Positions 26,294 through 34,511 of a stretch of 62,583 nucleotides of DNA are shown one piece after another; position 1 is the stretch's first letter; each line of letters begins with the position of its first letter. The notes under the pieces are model-generated. The model saw nothing but the letters and a program-made list of their open reading frames with translations, ran no database searches and was not told the origin of the DNA. The position numbers and the translations under genes are program-made. The DNA lies in the NCBI GenBank assembly GCA_000421045.1, contig ATWC01000014.1, forward strand, positions 1 through 62,583. Reading direction: 5' to 3'. Origin of the DNA: Lachnospiraceae bacterium NK4A179. GTDB lineage: Bacteria > Bacillota > Clostridia > Lachnospirales > Lachnospiraceae.

Positions 26294-27451
26294 TCTATTA
26301 CAAAAATCCATTATCACATGATCTGCCAGATCAAGTCCTTCATCGGTAAGTTTTATCCGTCCGTTTTCTCTCACAAGAAGCCCCAGAGAAATATTCTTTT
26401 CGATCTGCTCCCTGTAAAACTTTTCAGTCAATCCCTCTGCTCCCGAAAGCAGTTCTGATTCATCGATCCCTTCTGTGAGTCTGAGACCCAGCATAACTTT
26501 TTCAAAACGGATACCGTCATCATCAAGTTCCTCAACAGATTCCCTGATCCCCGCCAGATCGGTCAGCTCCATATACTTTCTGATATCCGACGTGTTTGTA
26601 AAGCGCACTTCATCCATGCATGAAGATGCCCCGAGACCCAATCCGATATAGTCCCCCCTGTTCCAGTAAACAAGATTGTGTCTGCATTCATAACCTGGCT
26701 TTGCATAATTTGATATCTCGTAGCGTTCGTAGCCATAGCTCTCAAGCACCTCGCGGGTGACATGGTACATTTCCCTGTCGGCCTCCTCTGAGGGGAGCCC
26801 TCCATCCTTATATCTCTCATAAAAGGCTGTGCCTTCTTCTATGATCAGACTGTATGCGGATATATGCTTAAGTATCTTAAATGACACAGCAGTGCGGAGA
26901 ACATCCTCCCAATCTTTGACGGTTTGGCCCGGAAGCGCGCTCATAAGATCTGCATTTATATTTTTAAACCCTGCCATCTCAGCCAGTTCCAGGCTTCGCA
27001 CAAAATCATCAAAAACATGTATGCGTCCTAATATTTTTAGTTCCTTATCATGCGAAGACTGAAGTCCAAAGCTTAATCTGTTTATCCCTGCATCCTTATA
27101 AACCCGAAGTTTCTCCTCATCCACGGTTCCCGGATTGGCTTCAAGCGAAACCTCTGTATCATCCGAAAAAGGGAAAAGAGCTCTTAAGGCATCCATAATG
27201 TCCGCAATATCAAAAGCGCTCATATGCGATGGCGTACCCCCGCCAAAAAAGACAGTATCAACGATCCTGTCCGGGTACTTCCGGGCAGTTAATTCAAGTT
27301 CTTTTAAAAGGGCTTTTTTATACTCTTTTCCGGTCTGTGTTAACGAATCCGGTGAGGCGTCCGGAAAAGATAAAAAATCACAATACGCACATTTGCGCAC
27401 GCAGTAAGGTATGTGGATATACACAGACATTCTTTTCATTTCAGGTTGCAA
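26285..27451 (-). CDS. hemW: HemW-type radical SAM protein
   Basis: About 388 residues. VYIHIPYCVRKCAYCDFLSF carries the CxxxCxxC cluster followed by the Phe typical of HemW rather than HemN. FFGGGTPSHM, SFGLQS and INADLMSALPGQT are also family features. HemW is a heme-binding protein thought to deliver heme; older names call it coproporphyrinogen oxidase-like. The TTG at 27451 has GAGAGG at good spacing and is preferred; ATGs at 27439 and 27430 lack one. The start region overlaps the divergent rubrerythrin promoter. Confidence 0.88.
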   Translation of the reverse strand: MQPEMKRMSVYIHIPYCVRKCAYCDFLSFPDASPDSLTQTGKEYKKALLKELELTARKYPDRIVDTVFFGGGTPSHMSAFDIADIMDALRALFPFSDDTEVSLEANPGTVDEEKLRVYKDAGINRLSFGLQSSHDKELKILGRIHVFDDFVRSLELAEMAGFKNINADLMSALPGQTVKDWEDVLRTAVSFKILKHISAYSLIIEEGTAFYERYKDGGLPSEEADREMYHVTREVLESYGYERYEISNYAKPGYECRHNLVYWNRGDYIGLGLGASSCMDEVRFTNTSDIRKYMELTDLAGIRESVEELDDDGIRFEKVMLGLRLTEGIDESELLSGAEGLTEKFYREQIEKNISLGLLVRENGRIKLTDEGLDLADHVIMDFCNRFT

Positions 27452-27476
27452 ATTATCCTCTCTGAATGATAAAATT
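27447..27476 (+). promoter_or_regulatory. Promoter of the reverse rubrerythrin gene
   Basis: TTGCAA (27447-27452), 18 bp and TAAAAT (27471-27476) preceded by TGA, giving an extended -10. GATAA-AA-TTATC at 27469-27480 is a small inverted repeat across the -10 and might bind a repressor such as PerR, which is only a guess. The leader is about 50 nt. Confidence 0.6.
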
Positions 27477-27532
27477 ATCCCGTTGAAAACGTTTTCTGTT
27501 AACGATGATTTATGATAAGGAGGTATTTAAAA

Positions 27533-28078
27533 ATGGCTAAATGGGTATGTCCGATCTGCGGTTACGTTCATGAAGGAGACACACCTCCCGAAAGCTGCCC
27601 TGTCTGCAAAGCTCCCGGCGAAAAGTTCACCAAGCAGGAAGAAGGCGAAAGAGTATGGGCTTCCGAGCACGTAGTAGGTGTTGCCAAGGGCGTAAGCGAT
27701 GATATCATTAAGGACCTTCGCGACAATTTCACAGGTGAGTGCAGCGAAGTCGGCATGTATCTTGCAATGTCAAGACAGGCATACAGGGAAGGCTATCCCG
27801 AAGTTGGCGATTACTATCGCATCGCCGCATTCGAGGAAGCTGAGCATGCCGCAAAGTTTGCCGAGCTGTTAGGCGAGGTTGTTACCGACAGCACCAAGAA
27901 GAATCTTGAGATGCGTATCGATGCCGAGCACGGTGCTACCGCAGGAAAGACAGATCTTGCAAAGCGTGCCAAGGAAGCAGGGCTTGATGCCATTCACGAT
28001 ACCGTTCATGAGATGGCACGTGACGAAGCACGCCACGGCAAAGCTTTCGAGGGTCTCTACAAACGTCTGTTTAAATAA
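27533..28078 (+). CDS. Reverse rubrerythrin (NADH peroxidase type)
   Basis: 181 residues from the ATG at 27533, which follows a perfect AAGGAGGT. A rubredoxin-like iron site comes first ([12 protein letters not shown] and CPVCKAPG), followed by a ferritin-like di-iron four-helix domain ([30 protein letters not shown]). Rubredoxin before the di-iron domain is the inverse of classical rubrerythrin and marks the clostridial reverse rubrerythrins, which reduce hydrogen peroxide and protect anaerobes against oxygen. The stop lies 3 bp from that of the convergent phosphatase gene. Confidence 0.93.
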   Translation: MAKWVCPICGYVHEGDTPPESCPVCKAPGEKFTKQEEGERVWASEHVVGVAKGVSDDIIKDLRDNFTGECSEVGMYLAMSRQAYREGYPEVGDYYRIAAFEEAEHAAKFAELLGEVVTDSTKKNLEMRIDAEHGATAGKTDLAKRAKEAGLDAIHDTVHEMARDEARHGKAFEGLYKRLFK

Positions 28079-28081
28079 ACC

Positions 28082-28816
28082 CTACAGATGACGCTCATCA
28101 GCGTTATCGAAACATTCGCAGAAACGTGCGGCAAAGGAAGGCTTTTCTCCCGCAGCATACAGATGCGAAGTATCGCCATATTCAAGGCACCGCCAATGAG
28201 CGGTGCCTTTTTTCCGCTCTTCCGTCACTATCGTTGTGACCGAACTGGGCAATGCACATAAGCCATGCCAGAGTATCATAGGCGATATATTCAGAAGATA
28301 AGACATAAACAGCGTAAGGCAGCCGAAATGACAGAAAAATACATAGCTGTCATTGTTCGGAGAAACCGCGTCATACCATCTTCCGTTCCTCACATATCCG
28401 CGTTCTTTCAAAAACTCATCAAACTTTTCCGTAACATATTTATAGCGTTCACCTATCCCGTTATCACTCATTACCGGATGATCAGCCCAGTGCTCCTTAT
28501 CATAAAACGCATCATGTGCCATCCAGTCAGACGGAAGCCAGTCCCAGCACATTCCGGGACTTCCTGCCGGCCTGTCAGGACGCTGCACTTTAATATCAAA
28601 CTCTCTGAGCCAGTCAAGCTCACAAGCCTCTGCTCCAAGTGCCTCAAGCGAAGGCTTTGCTGTTGCCTTTGCCCTTCCTAACGGGGATACAAAATACTCT
28701 TTTGCATTCATTTTCTTAACCCTGGGCACAAGAAGTTCTGCCTCCCTGGCGCCTACGGGTGTAAGTGCATCGTTTTCGTAATCGGGTTCACCATGTCTTA
28801 TAAAAATAAGTTTCAT
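28082..28816 (-). CDS. Histidine phosphatase family protein
   Basis: 244 residues of the phosphoglycerate-mutase-like superfamily: FIRHGEPDY with the catalytic RHG, SPLGRAKATA with the second phosphate-binding Arg, and VFFCHFGCLTLF with the second catalytic His. The substrate is not predictable from the sequence. GGAGGATT precedes the ATG. The coding sequence also holds the intrinsic terminator of the convergent rubrerythrin transcript (28186-28213). Confidence 0.88.
   Translation of the reverse strand: MKLIFIRHGEPDYENDALTPVGAREAELLVPRVKKMNAKEYFVSPLGRAKATAKPSLEALGAEACELDWLREFDIKVQRPDRPAGSPGMCWDWLPSDWMAHDAFYDKEHWADHPVMSDNGIGERYKYVTEKFDEFLKERGYVRNGRWYDAVSPNNDSYVFFCHFGCLTLFMSYLLNISPMILWHGLCALPSSVTTIVTEERKKGTAHWRCLEYGDTSHLYAAGEKPSFAARFCECFDNADERHL
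28186..28213 (+). terminator. Intrinsic terminator of the rubrerythrin transcript inside a convergent gene
   Basis: GGCACCGC (28186-28193), loop CAATGA, GCGGTGCC (28200-28207) and six T (28208-28213): an ideal plus-strand terminator about 108 bp beyond the rubrerythrin stop. On the other strand the same bases code for phosphatase residues EERKKGTAHWRC. Confidence 0.85.
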
Positions 28817-28872
28817 TTATCTAAATCCTCCGCAGAATATGATAAAGTATAAAGCCTCAAAAATAAAGTTAC

Positions 28873-28901
28873 TTGTGGGCATATCCAAATCGCAGTATAA
28901 T
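28873..28901 (+). promoter_or_regulatory. Promoter of the HD-domain operon
   Basis: TTGTGG (28873-28878), 17 bp, perfect TATAAT (28896-28901). The transcript should start near 28908, giving a leader of about 60 nt before the GGAGGTG site of the HD gene. Confidence 0.65.
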
Positions 28902-28967
28902 ATATATGTTTGTGATATTTGCCGCAGTTTTGGAACAGTTCCGGTTAAAGCCGGATTGGAGGTGAAA

Positions 28968-29492
28968 ATGTCAGATAAAGAAGTGAACTACCTGCTTCAT
29001 TTTTACGGCTCCTCTATCATGCATTCAGAAGAATTCAGGCAGGCAATGAAACAGACTCATCATAATAAAACCACTGTCGGAGATCACTCGATAAAGGTTG
29101 CCAGAGCAAGTATTAAAATATGCCGTGTGCTGAATAAGTTTCATATCAAGACCCGGATGGACGATGTGGTAATAGGTTCTCTCTGCCACGACCTTGGCAT
29201 ACTTGGAAGAAAGCACAGCTTTTCAAACGGACGCGAATGTCTAAAGGAACATCCTGTAAGATCACTTGATGTTGCCAGGCGCCTGATACCGGATATAAAT
29301 TACAATACAGAGAAGATAATCCGCTGTCATATGTGGCCGATCGCCCCTTTCAGGGTTCCCACATCAAGAGAGAGCATTATCGTATCGATCGCTGATAAAT
29401 ACGCTGCTATAGGCGACGGCATTATGAGAAAAACCAAAGCAGCAGAACTACACATAAAGAGTAACGCAGTCATAAGCTACGGACCTCACTGA
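28968..29492 (+). CDS. HD-domain phosphohydrolase
   Basis: 174 residues starting at MSDKEVNYLL, with GGAGGTG just upstream. The HD metal site is visible as GDHSIKVA, SLCHDLGILG (the HD pair), a later His in ECLKEHPVRS and a conserved Asp in VSIADKYAA. The family contains nucleotide phosphohydrolases and cyclic-dinucleotide or (p)ppGpp hydrolases; no subfamily can be named, and it lacks the HD-GYP signature. It opens a three-gene plus-strand cluster with a Cys-tailed membrane protein 28 bp downstream. Confidence 0.85.
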   Translation: MSDKEVNYLLHFYGSSIMHSEEFRQAMKQTHHNKTTVGDHSIKVARASIKICRVLNKFHIKTRMDDVVIGSLCHDLGILGRKHSFSNGRECLKEHPVRSLDVARRLIPDINYNTEKIIRCHMWPIAPFRVPTSRESIIVSIADKYAAIGDGIMRKTKAAELHIKSNAVISYGPH

Positions 29493-29520
29493 TGAAGGTC
29501 ACATTTACAAGGAGGCTATC

Positions 29521-29763
29521 ATGGACGAGAAATGGAATGATATTACCGAATATATCGATGCAGTTAAGACCAGAGTATTTGACGAAGCACAGAGCATGAG
29601 AAAAGAAGAGATCACCGTAACAAAAGGCAATCTGATCATTGGCTTTGTGTGTGCGTTTCTCTGCGGAGTTATTGCAGGACTGCTTATCACATCAGACAAG
29701 AGATGCTGCTCAGATAATTGCTGTGGCAAGGACAGCTGCGATTGCGGCTGCGACTGTCGCTAA
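29521..29763 (+). CDS. Small single-pass membrane protein with a Cys-rich tail
   Basis: 80 residues: a charged N-terminal helix, one membrane segment (GNLIIGFVCAFLCGVIAGLL, about residues 36-57), and a tail with eight cysteines in 18 residues, starting RCCSDNCCGKD and ending CDCGCDCR. CAAGGAGG lies at good spacing. The stop overlaps the next start (TAATG). The tail looks like a metallothionein-style or Fe-S/zinc-binding patch on a membrane anchor. With a DtxR-family metal regulator 750 bp downstream a metal-related role is possible, but this is inference. I do not recognise the family. Confidence 0.8.
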   Translation: MDEKWNDITEYIDAVKTRVFDEAQSMRKEEITVTKGNLIIGFVCAFLCGVIAGLLITSDKRCCSDNCCGKDSCDCGCDCR

Positions 29764-30440
29764 TGAGAGCGCCTTCCGTTCTCGCCGCTGCAGGACTTCT
29801 TTTTTTCAAATTCTGCAGAAAGCGTCTTAACGACAGAGAACAGGGAAAACAGTACCAGGCCAATCTGAAAGCCTGGGACAGGTATTCAAAAGAACATCCG
29901 GAGAAGTTCCTGGACAGACAGGATCTTCTCACGGATTTTTTTTACGGTTATGCTTCAAAGTTCGAATCCAAACTCTTTTTCGGAGGGGCCCCTCTGACAG
30001 CAGCATCAAATGCCTGTGAAGTGATAGCTCTCTACAATTCACTTGTTGCCCTTTCCATAAATCGTCCCTTCCCCGAACTGCTTCGTGTATTCTCAGGCAA
30101 AGGCATATGTGCTCACGGACTTTTTGGAACAGACCCTGCAAAGATCAGGGATTATGCCCTCTCCCTCGGGCTTGATGTAAAAGAATTCAAAGGTCGTCAT
30201 ATAGAAGAACTCTTAAGATCGGATGATGACAGTCCCGCATACATTTTCACATCCTTCAATAAGGGATGTTCGCCATTTTCAATGATACACACTCTGTGCG
30301 TGACACGTTCAAAAGACGGCTTCATAAGACACAATGATTATGCCGGAAGCAAAACCTACCCTACGTTGGAAGAAGCTATTTACGGTTATAATAACAGCCT
30401 CAGTCGATGTATATATGTTCTGTCATTAAACAGCCGCTAA
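29763..30440 (+). CDS. C39-like cysteine peptidase-fold protein
   Basis: 225 residues, coupled to the preceding gene by TAATG overlap. A short hydrophobic N-terminus (APSVLAAAGLLFF) is followed by a basic stretch and a domain with the C39-like pattern: NACEVIALYNSL places a cysteine at the start of a helix, GLDVKEFKG is the typical central strand, and MIHTLCVTRSKDGFIRHND supplies His and Asp candidates. Proteins of this fold cleave double-glycine leaders or are non-peptidase relatives. No ABC exporter or leader peptide gene is next to it. The small Cys-tailed neighbour is a possible partner or substrate. Confidence 0.7.
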   Translation: MRAPSVLAAAGLLFFKFCRKRLNDREQGKQYQANLKAWDRYSKEHPEKFLDRQDLLTDFFYGYASKFESKLFFGGAPLTAASNACEVIALYNSLVALSINRPFPELLRVFSGKGICAHGLFGTDPAKIRDYALSLGLDVKEFKGRHIEELLRSDDDSPAYIFTSFNKGCSPFSMIHTLCVTRSKDGFIRHNDYAGSKTYPTLEEAIYGYNNSLSRCIYVLSLNSR

Positions 30441-30477
30441 ATTGAAAAGCATACCTGTTTATGATATATTTTCAATT
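30440..30477 (+). promoter_or_regulatory. dtxR-like promoter with flanking inverted repeat
   Basis: TTGAAA (30442-30447), 17 bp, TATATT (30465-30470) with an upstream TGA. AATTGAAAA (30440-30448) and TTTTCAATT (30469-30477) form a perfect 9-bp inverted repeat across the whole promoter. It could be an operator for the encoded regulator, or a weak end of the upstream transcript. Confidence 0.5.
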
Positions 30478-30516
30478 GTCAGTTCTTATTAACTAAACTT
30501 ATATAAGGAGACTGCT

Positions 30517-30882
30517 ATGAAATCAAACGAATCATCAGAAGATTATCTCGAAACGATATTGCTTCTTTCAAAAAAACTTCCCGTGGTACGTTCAGTTGAT
30601 ATAGCCAGAGAAATGGATTTTAAAAAATCCAGCGTGAGCGTGGCCATGAAAAATCTCCGTGAAAAGGGCCATATCAAGGTTTCCGATGCCGGCTATATTT
30701 ATCTTACCGACAGCGGAAAAAGGATTGCCGACAAGATATATGAGCGTCACAGGCTCATACGTTCATGGTTTATGGACCTCGGAGTGGATGAAAAAACGGC
30801 AGACGATGACGCCTGCCGCATAGAACATGTTATCAGCGTTAAAAGCTTTAATGCGCTGAAAAAACATTTCGAGAAAAAGTGA
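30517..30882 (+). CDS. DtxR/MntR-family metal-dependent regulator
   Basis: 121 residues: N-terminal winged helix (VVRSVDIAREMDFKKSSVSVAMKNL) and dimerisation/metal domain without a C-terminal SH3 domain, so MntR-like in size. Asp9 and Glu12 in EDYLETI correspond to MntR Asp8 and Glu11, while DACRIEHVIS carries the Cys-x2-Glu-His of iron-type DtxR/IdeR instead of MntR Glu99. The metal preference is therefore not clear. AAGGAG precedes the ATG. It converges directly on the GH3 gene with no gap. Confidence 0.9.
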   Translation: MKSNESSEDYLETILLLSKKLPVVRSVDIAREMDFKKSSVSVAMKNLREKGHIKVSDAGYIYLTDSGKRIADKIYERHRLIRSWFMDLGVDEKTADDDACRIEHVISVKSFNALKKHFEKK

Positions 30883-33123
30883 TCATATTTTAACCGTCTT
30901 TGTCAGCCGCACATCATCCGATGCTGCGGCTGCATATATTTTCATACCGCCCTTCATGCAGACAAACTTCTTTTCTTCCGTGCAGTAATGAGAGAAATCT
31001 TTCTCCTTTAATTTGAATCTGACAGTCTTTTCCTCGCCGGGTTTTAAGAATACTTTTTCAAAACCTTTCAGTTCCTTAATCGGATTTTCCTTTGAAACCT
31101 TCTCCTCTCCCGTATAAAGCTGCACAACTTCAGCACCGTAAAGCTTTCCGGTATTCTTTACCTTAAGGCTCACATCAAACGATGCGCCCTTGCCTTTCTT
31201 TACAGTCATGCCGCTGTATTTAAAGGATGTGTATGAAAGTCCATGGCCAAACGCAAACTGTACAGGAGCCTTAAACTTCTCATAGTATCTGTATCCCACA
31301 AAGACGCCGTCCTTATATTCTTCCGTAAGATTGGCATTGATAATCTTACTCTCTTTATCAGTAAGTTTTCTTCCGGGATACTCGCCTATCGCAAATGCAG
31401 AACAATCATTATGCTTATAGGGGATTGTTTCCGAAAGCTTACCTGAAGGATTCACCTCGCCTGCAAGCACCTCACCTAAAGCACGTCCGCCTTCCATTCC
31501 GTTATACGCCATCCATACTATAGCCTTTGCCTTCTTTGCAAAATGCGACATATCCACAGGGCTTCCCGACATCATAACGATCACTGTATTCTTATTTGCT
31601 TTAAGAAGCGCATCTATAAGTTCATCCTGGAAATAAGGGAGCTTCATATCAAGCCTGTCCTGATCCTCCACATCATAATCATGATCAAGACCGCCAACAA
31701 AGATAACCTCATCATATTCTTTGGCAAGTTTCACCGCTTCTGCACGAAGATCCTTTATCTTCTTCTGCTCTTCTGCCGAATACGTCCTCACATCCCTAAT
31801 ATCATACTCATGGAGATCATTTATGGTAACACCTGTATCAGCCTGCCAGTTAACGAGTTCGGCGCGTTTCTTGGGCACATAGTATCCCTTCGCATAACGC
31901 ACCTCGGTATTGCCGCCGTATACTGAGCATATTCCGTTAAGAGGCGTCACTTCATGAAGAGCCTTTACTTCTGCGCTTCCTCCGCCCGGGGAATGCTTTC
32001 TGTCAGCATTGTCACCAACCACAAGTATACGTTTTGCTTTCTCCGGAAGAATGGGAAGTCTCTTATCTTCATTCTTAAGGAGCACGACTGCTTCACGTGC
32101 GGTTTCAAGGTAATTCATTGTATGCGCAGGAGTCGCAAACTCGCCTTTCTTTCTGCCGCTTACCGGAACAGCTTTTGCGATCGTCTTTCCACCCGCCATC
32201 TTTTTCACTTCGATATCTATAAGCTTTATGCGAAGCATAAGTCTTAAAATGTTCCTGATCTTCTCATCAAGGACAGCAGGATTTGCCTTGCCCGACTTAA
32301 TCAGTTTCTTCAAAGGCTTAGCCATATAGTAATCATCGAAGTTATCTGTGATGCCCATCTCCACATCCAATCCCGAATAATAAGCATCAACAGTATCGTG
32401 ATTTGCTTTCCAGTCTGATACTATGAGACCGTCATAAGCAAACTCTTTCCTGAGTATTTCTGTAAAGAGCTCTGCATTCTCACTCGCATGCATTCCTCTG
32501 AAAAGATTATAGGCACCCATAAGTCCCCATGTCTTTCCCTCTTTAACTACTGCTTCAAACCCAGGAAGATAGATTTCCCTGAACGCTCTCTCATCCACTT
32601 CCACATTTACCATGTAACGTTCATATTCCTGATTGTTACATGCAAAATGCTTAACGCAAGCAGACACATCACATTCCTGAATTCCCTTTACGAGAGGAAC
32701 AGCTATCTGTGCGATAAGATACGGATCCTCACTCATATACTCGAAATTCCTTCCGCAAAGAGGATTCCTCTTAATATTAATTCCGGGTGCCAGAAGCATG
32801 TCCTTGCCTCTTCCTCTCGCTTCTTCACCAAGTGTCCTGCCGGTCTTTGATGCAAGTTTCCTGTTCCATGTGGATGCCAGTGCCGCATTGCAAGGAGCAG
32901 CCCCCACTTCATCCTTTGAGCTGCCGATCGGAACCCATCTGTCAGGATAGAAATCGTTACGTATCCCGACCGGTCCGTCAGAGAAAGATATTTTAGGTAT
33001 TCCCAACCTCTTAACTTCTCCGTTTCTAAACAACTCGGAAGCATGTACCATAGCGATCTTTTCATCAAGCGTCAGTTCCTTGAGTAAGGCTTCGATCTTA
33101 AAAGAATCATCCTTTTTCTGCAT
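30883..33123 (-). CDS. Glycoside hydrolase family 3 beta-glucosidase-like enzyme
   Basis: 746 residues, with the GH3 N-terminal barrel (IPKISFSDGPVGIRND, KHFACNNQE and the nucleophile Asp in DGLIVSDWKANHDT), the C-terminal alpha/beta sandwich and a fibronectin III-like tail (GAEVVQLYTGEEK). No signal peptide is visible, so it acts in the cytosol on imported oligosaccharides, probably beta-glucosides. AGGAGGAA lies upstream of the ATG. Confidence 0.93.
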   Translation of the reverse strand: MQKKDDSFKIEALLKELTLDEKIAMVHASELFRNGEVKRLGIPKISFSDGPVGIRNDFYPDRWVPIGSSKDEVGAAPCNAALASTWNRKLASKTGRTLGEEARGRGKDMLLAPGINIKRNPLCGRNFEYMSEDPYLIAQIAVPLVKGIQECDVSACVKHFACNNQEYERYMVNVEVDERAFREIYLPGFEAVVKEGKTWGLMGAYNLFRGMHASENAELFTEILRKEFAYDGLIVSDWKANHDTVDAYYSGLDVEMGITDNFDDYYMAKPLKKLIKSGKANPAVLDEKIRNILRLMLRIKLIDIEVKKMAGGKTIAKAVPVSGRKKGEFATPAHTMNYLETAREAVVLLKNEDKRLPILPEKAKRILVVGDNADRKHSPGGGSAEVKALHEVTPLNGICSVYGGNTEVRYAKGYYVPKKRAELVNWQADTGVTINDLHEYDIRDVRTYSAEEQKKIKDLRAEAVKLAKEYDEVIFVGGLDHDYDVEDQDRLDMKLPYFQDELIDALLKANKNTVIVMMSGSPVDMSHFAKKAKAIVWMAYNGMEGGRALGEVLAGEVNPSGKLSETIPYKHNDCSAFAIGEYPGRKLTDKESKIINANLTEEYKDGVFVGYRYYEKFKAPVQFAFGHGLSYTSFKYSGMTVKKGKGASFDVSLKVKNTGKLYGAEVVQLYTGEEKVSKENPIKELKGFEKVFLKPGEEKTVRFKLKEKDFSHYCTEEKKFVCMKGGMKIYAAAASDDVRLTKTVKI

Positions 33124-33154
33124 TGCAGTTTCCTCCTCGTTTTATCTGTTTAGC

Positions 33155-33195
33155 AAAAGAGCCGCCTGCACAGGATAAACTGCACAGACGGCTCT
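33155..33195 (-). terminator. Terminator after glyA
   Basis: AGAGCCG-TCTGTGCAG and CTGTGCAGG-CGGCTCT (minus strand, 33195-33158) form a long stem with one internal mismatch and a six-base loop, followed by TTTT (33158-33155). It lies 15 bp after the glyA stop. Confidence 0.75.
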
Positions 33196-33209
33196 GTTAT
33201 CAATACTGA

Positions 33210-34448
33210 TTACTTAAGTGGATATTTTGTTGTAAGCTCTGTAACGATAGCGCGGGCTGCAGGGATTCCTGCTTCCTTTTCGTTAACTATCTTTGCGATA
33301 GCTTCAGCGATCTTGTCCATATCCTCTGTGTTCATTCCACGGCTTGTAACCGAAGGTGTTCCGAGACGGATACCGCTTGTAACATTGGGCTTCTGAGGAT
33401 CGTTGGGGATAGTATTCTTATTAGCTGTAAGATGAGCTTCATCCATCCAGCCCTCAACTTCCTTACCTGTAAGATTCTGTGCTGTAAGATCGATAAGCAT
33501 CAGATGATTGTCTGTACCGCCTGATACGATCTTTACGCCTCTGTTCATCAGGCCCTTTGAAAGTGCCTGTGCATTGTCAACTATACCCTGGCAATATACC
33601 TTAAATTCAGGTGAAAGAGCTTCCTTGAAGCATACAGCCTTTGCTGCGATAACATGCATAAGCGGGCCGCCCTGAATGCCGGGGAAAACAGCCTTGTTGA
33701 ACTTGAACTTCTTTGCATTCTCCTCGCTTGAAAGGATAAGACCGCCTCTGGGACCTCTTAATGTCTTATGAGTTGTTGTAGTCACAACATCTGCATAAGG
33801 AATGGGTGAAGGATGAAGGCCTGTTGCAACAAGACCTGCGATATGAGCCATATCAACCATGAGGATTGCGCCTACTGCATCAGCAACTTCCCTGAACTTC
33901 TTGAAGTCGATGGTACGTGCATATGCTGAAGCACCTGCGATGATCATCTTGGGCTTGTTCTCTTTTGCAAGCTCCATAAGCTTATCGTAATCGATAAATC
34001 CTTCATCATTAACACCGTAAGGAACGATATTGAAATATGTACCTGAAATATTGACCGGGCTTCCGTGTGTAAGATGTCCGCCGTGATCAAGGTTCATACC
34101 CATGATGGTATCACCGGGCTCGCAGATTGCAAACTGAACTGCCAGATTTGCCTGAGCGCCTGAATGAGGCTGTACATTTGCATATGTGCATCCGAAGAGT
34201 TCCTTTGCACGCTCTATGGCAAGTGTCTCAACGACATCCATATTTTCGCATCCGCCGTAGTAACGCTTTCCGGGATATCCCTCAGCATACTTGTTAGTCA
34301 TAACACTGCCCATTGCAGCCATGACTGCGTGACTTACCCAGTTTTCAGATGCGATAAGCTCGATATGATCGTTCTGTCTCGCAAACTCCTTCTCTATCGC
34401 ACTTGCGATCTCGGGATCTTCAGCGCGCAGCTCTTCCATTGAATACAT
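33210..34448 (-). CDS. glyA: Serine hydroxymethyltransferase
   Basis: 412 residues. The PLP lysine lies in [13 protein letters not shown], and [16 protein letters not shown] and [11 protein letters not shown] are family signatures. It converts serine and tetrahydrofolate to glycine and methylene-tetrahydrofolate, the substrate of MetF encoded upstream in the same direction. CAGGAGGAA precedes the ATG. It lies 63 bp after metH. Confidence 0.97.
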   Translation of the reverse strand: MYSMEELRAEDPEIASAIEKEFARQNDHIELIASENWVSHAVMAAMGSVMTNKYAEGYPGKRYYGGCENMDVVETLAIERAKELFGCTYANVQPHSGAQANLAVQFAICEPGDTIMGMNLDHGGHLTHGSPVNISGTYFNIVPYGVNDEGFIDYDKLMELAKENKPKMIIAGASAYARTIDFKKFREVADAVGAILMVDMAHIAGLVATGLHPSPIPYADVVTTTTHKTLRGPRGGLILSSEENAKKFKFNKAVFPGIQGGPLMHVIAAKAVCFKEALSPEFKVYCQGIVDNAQALSKGLMNRGVKIVSGGTDNHLMLIDLTAQNLTGKEVEGWMDEAHLTANKNTIPNDPQKPNVTSGIRLGTPSVTSRGMNTEDMDKIAEAIAKIVNEKEAGIPAARAIVTELTTKYPLK

Positions 34449-34511
34449 ATAAAATTCCTCCTGTTATTTGTTTCCCTTGCGGGTTTATTTTACACATTTA
34501 TAACTGTTCTT

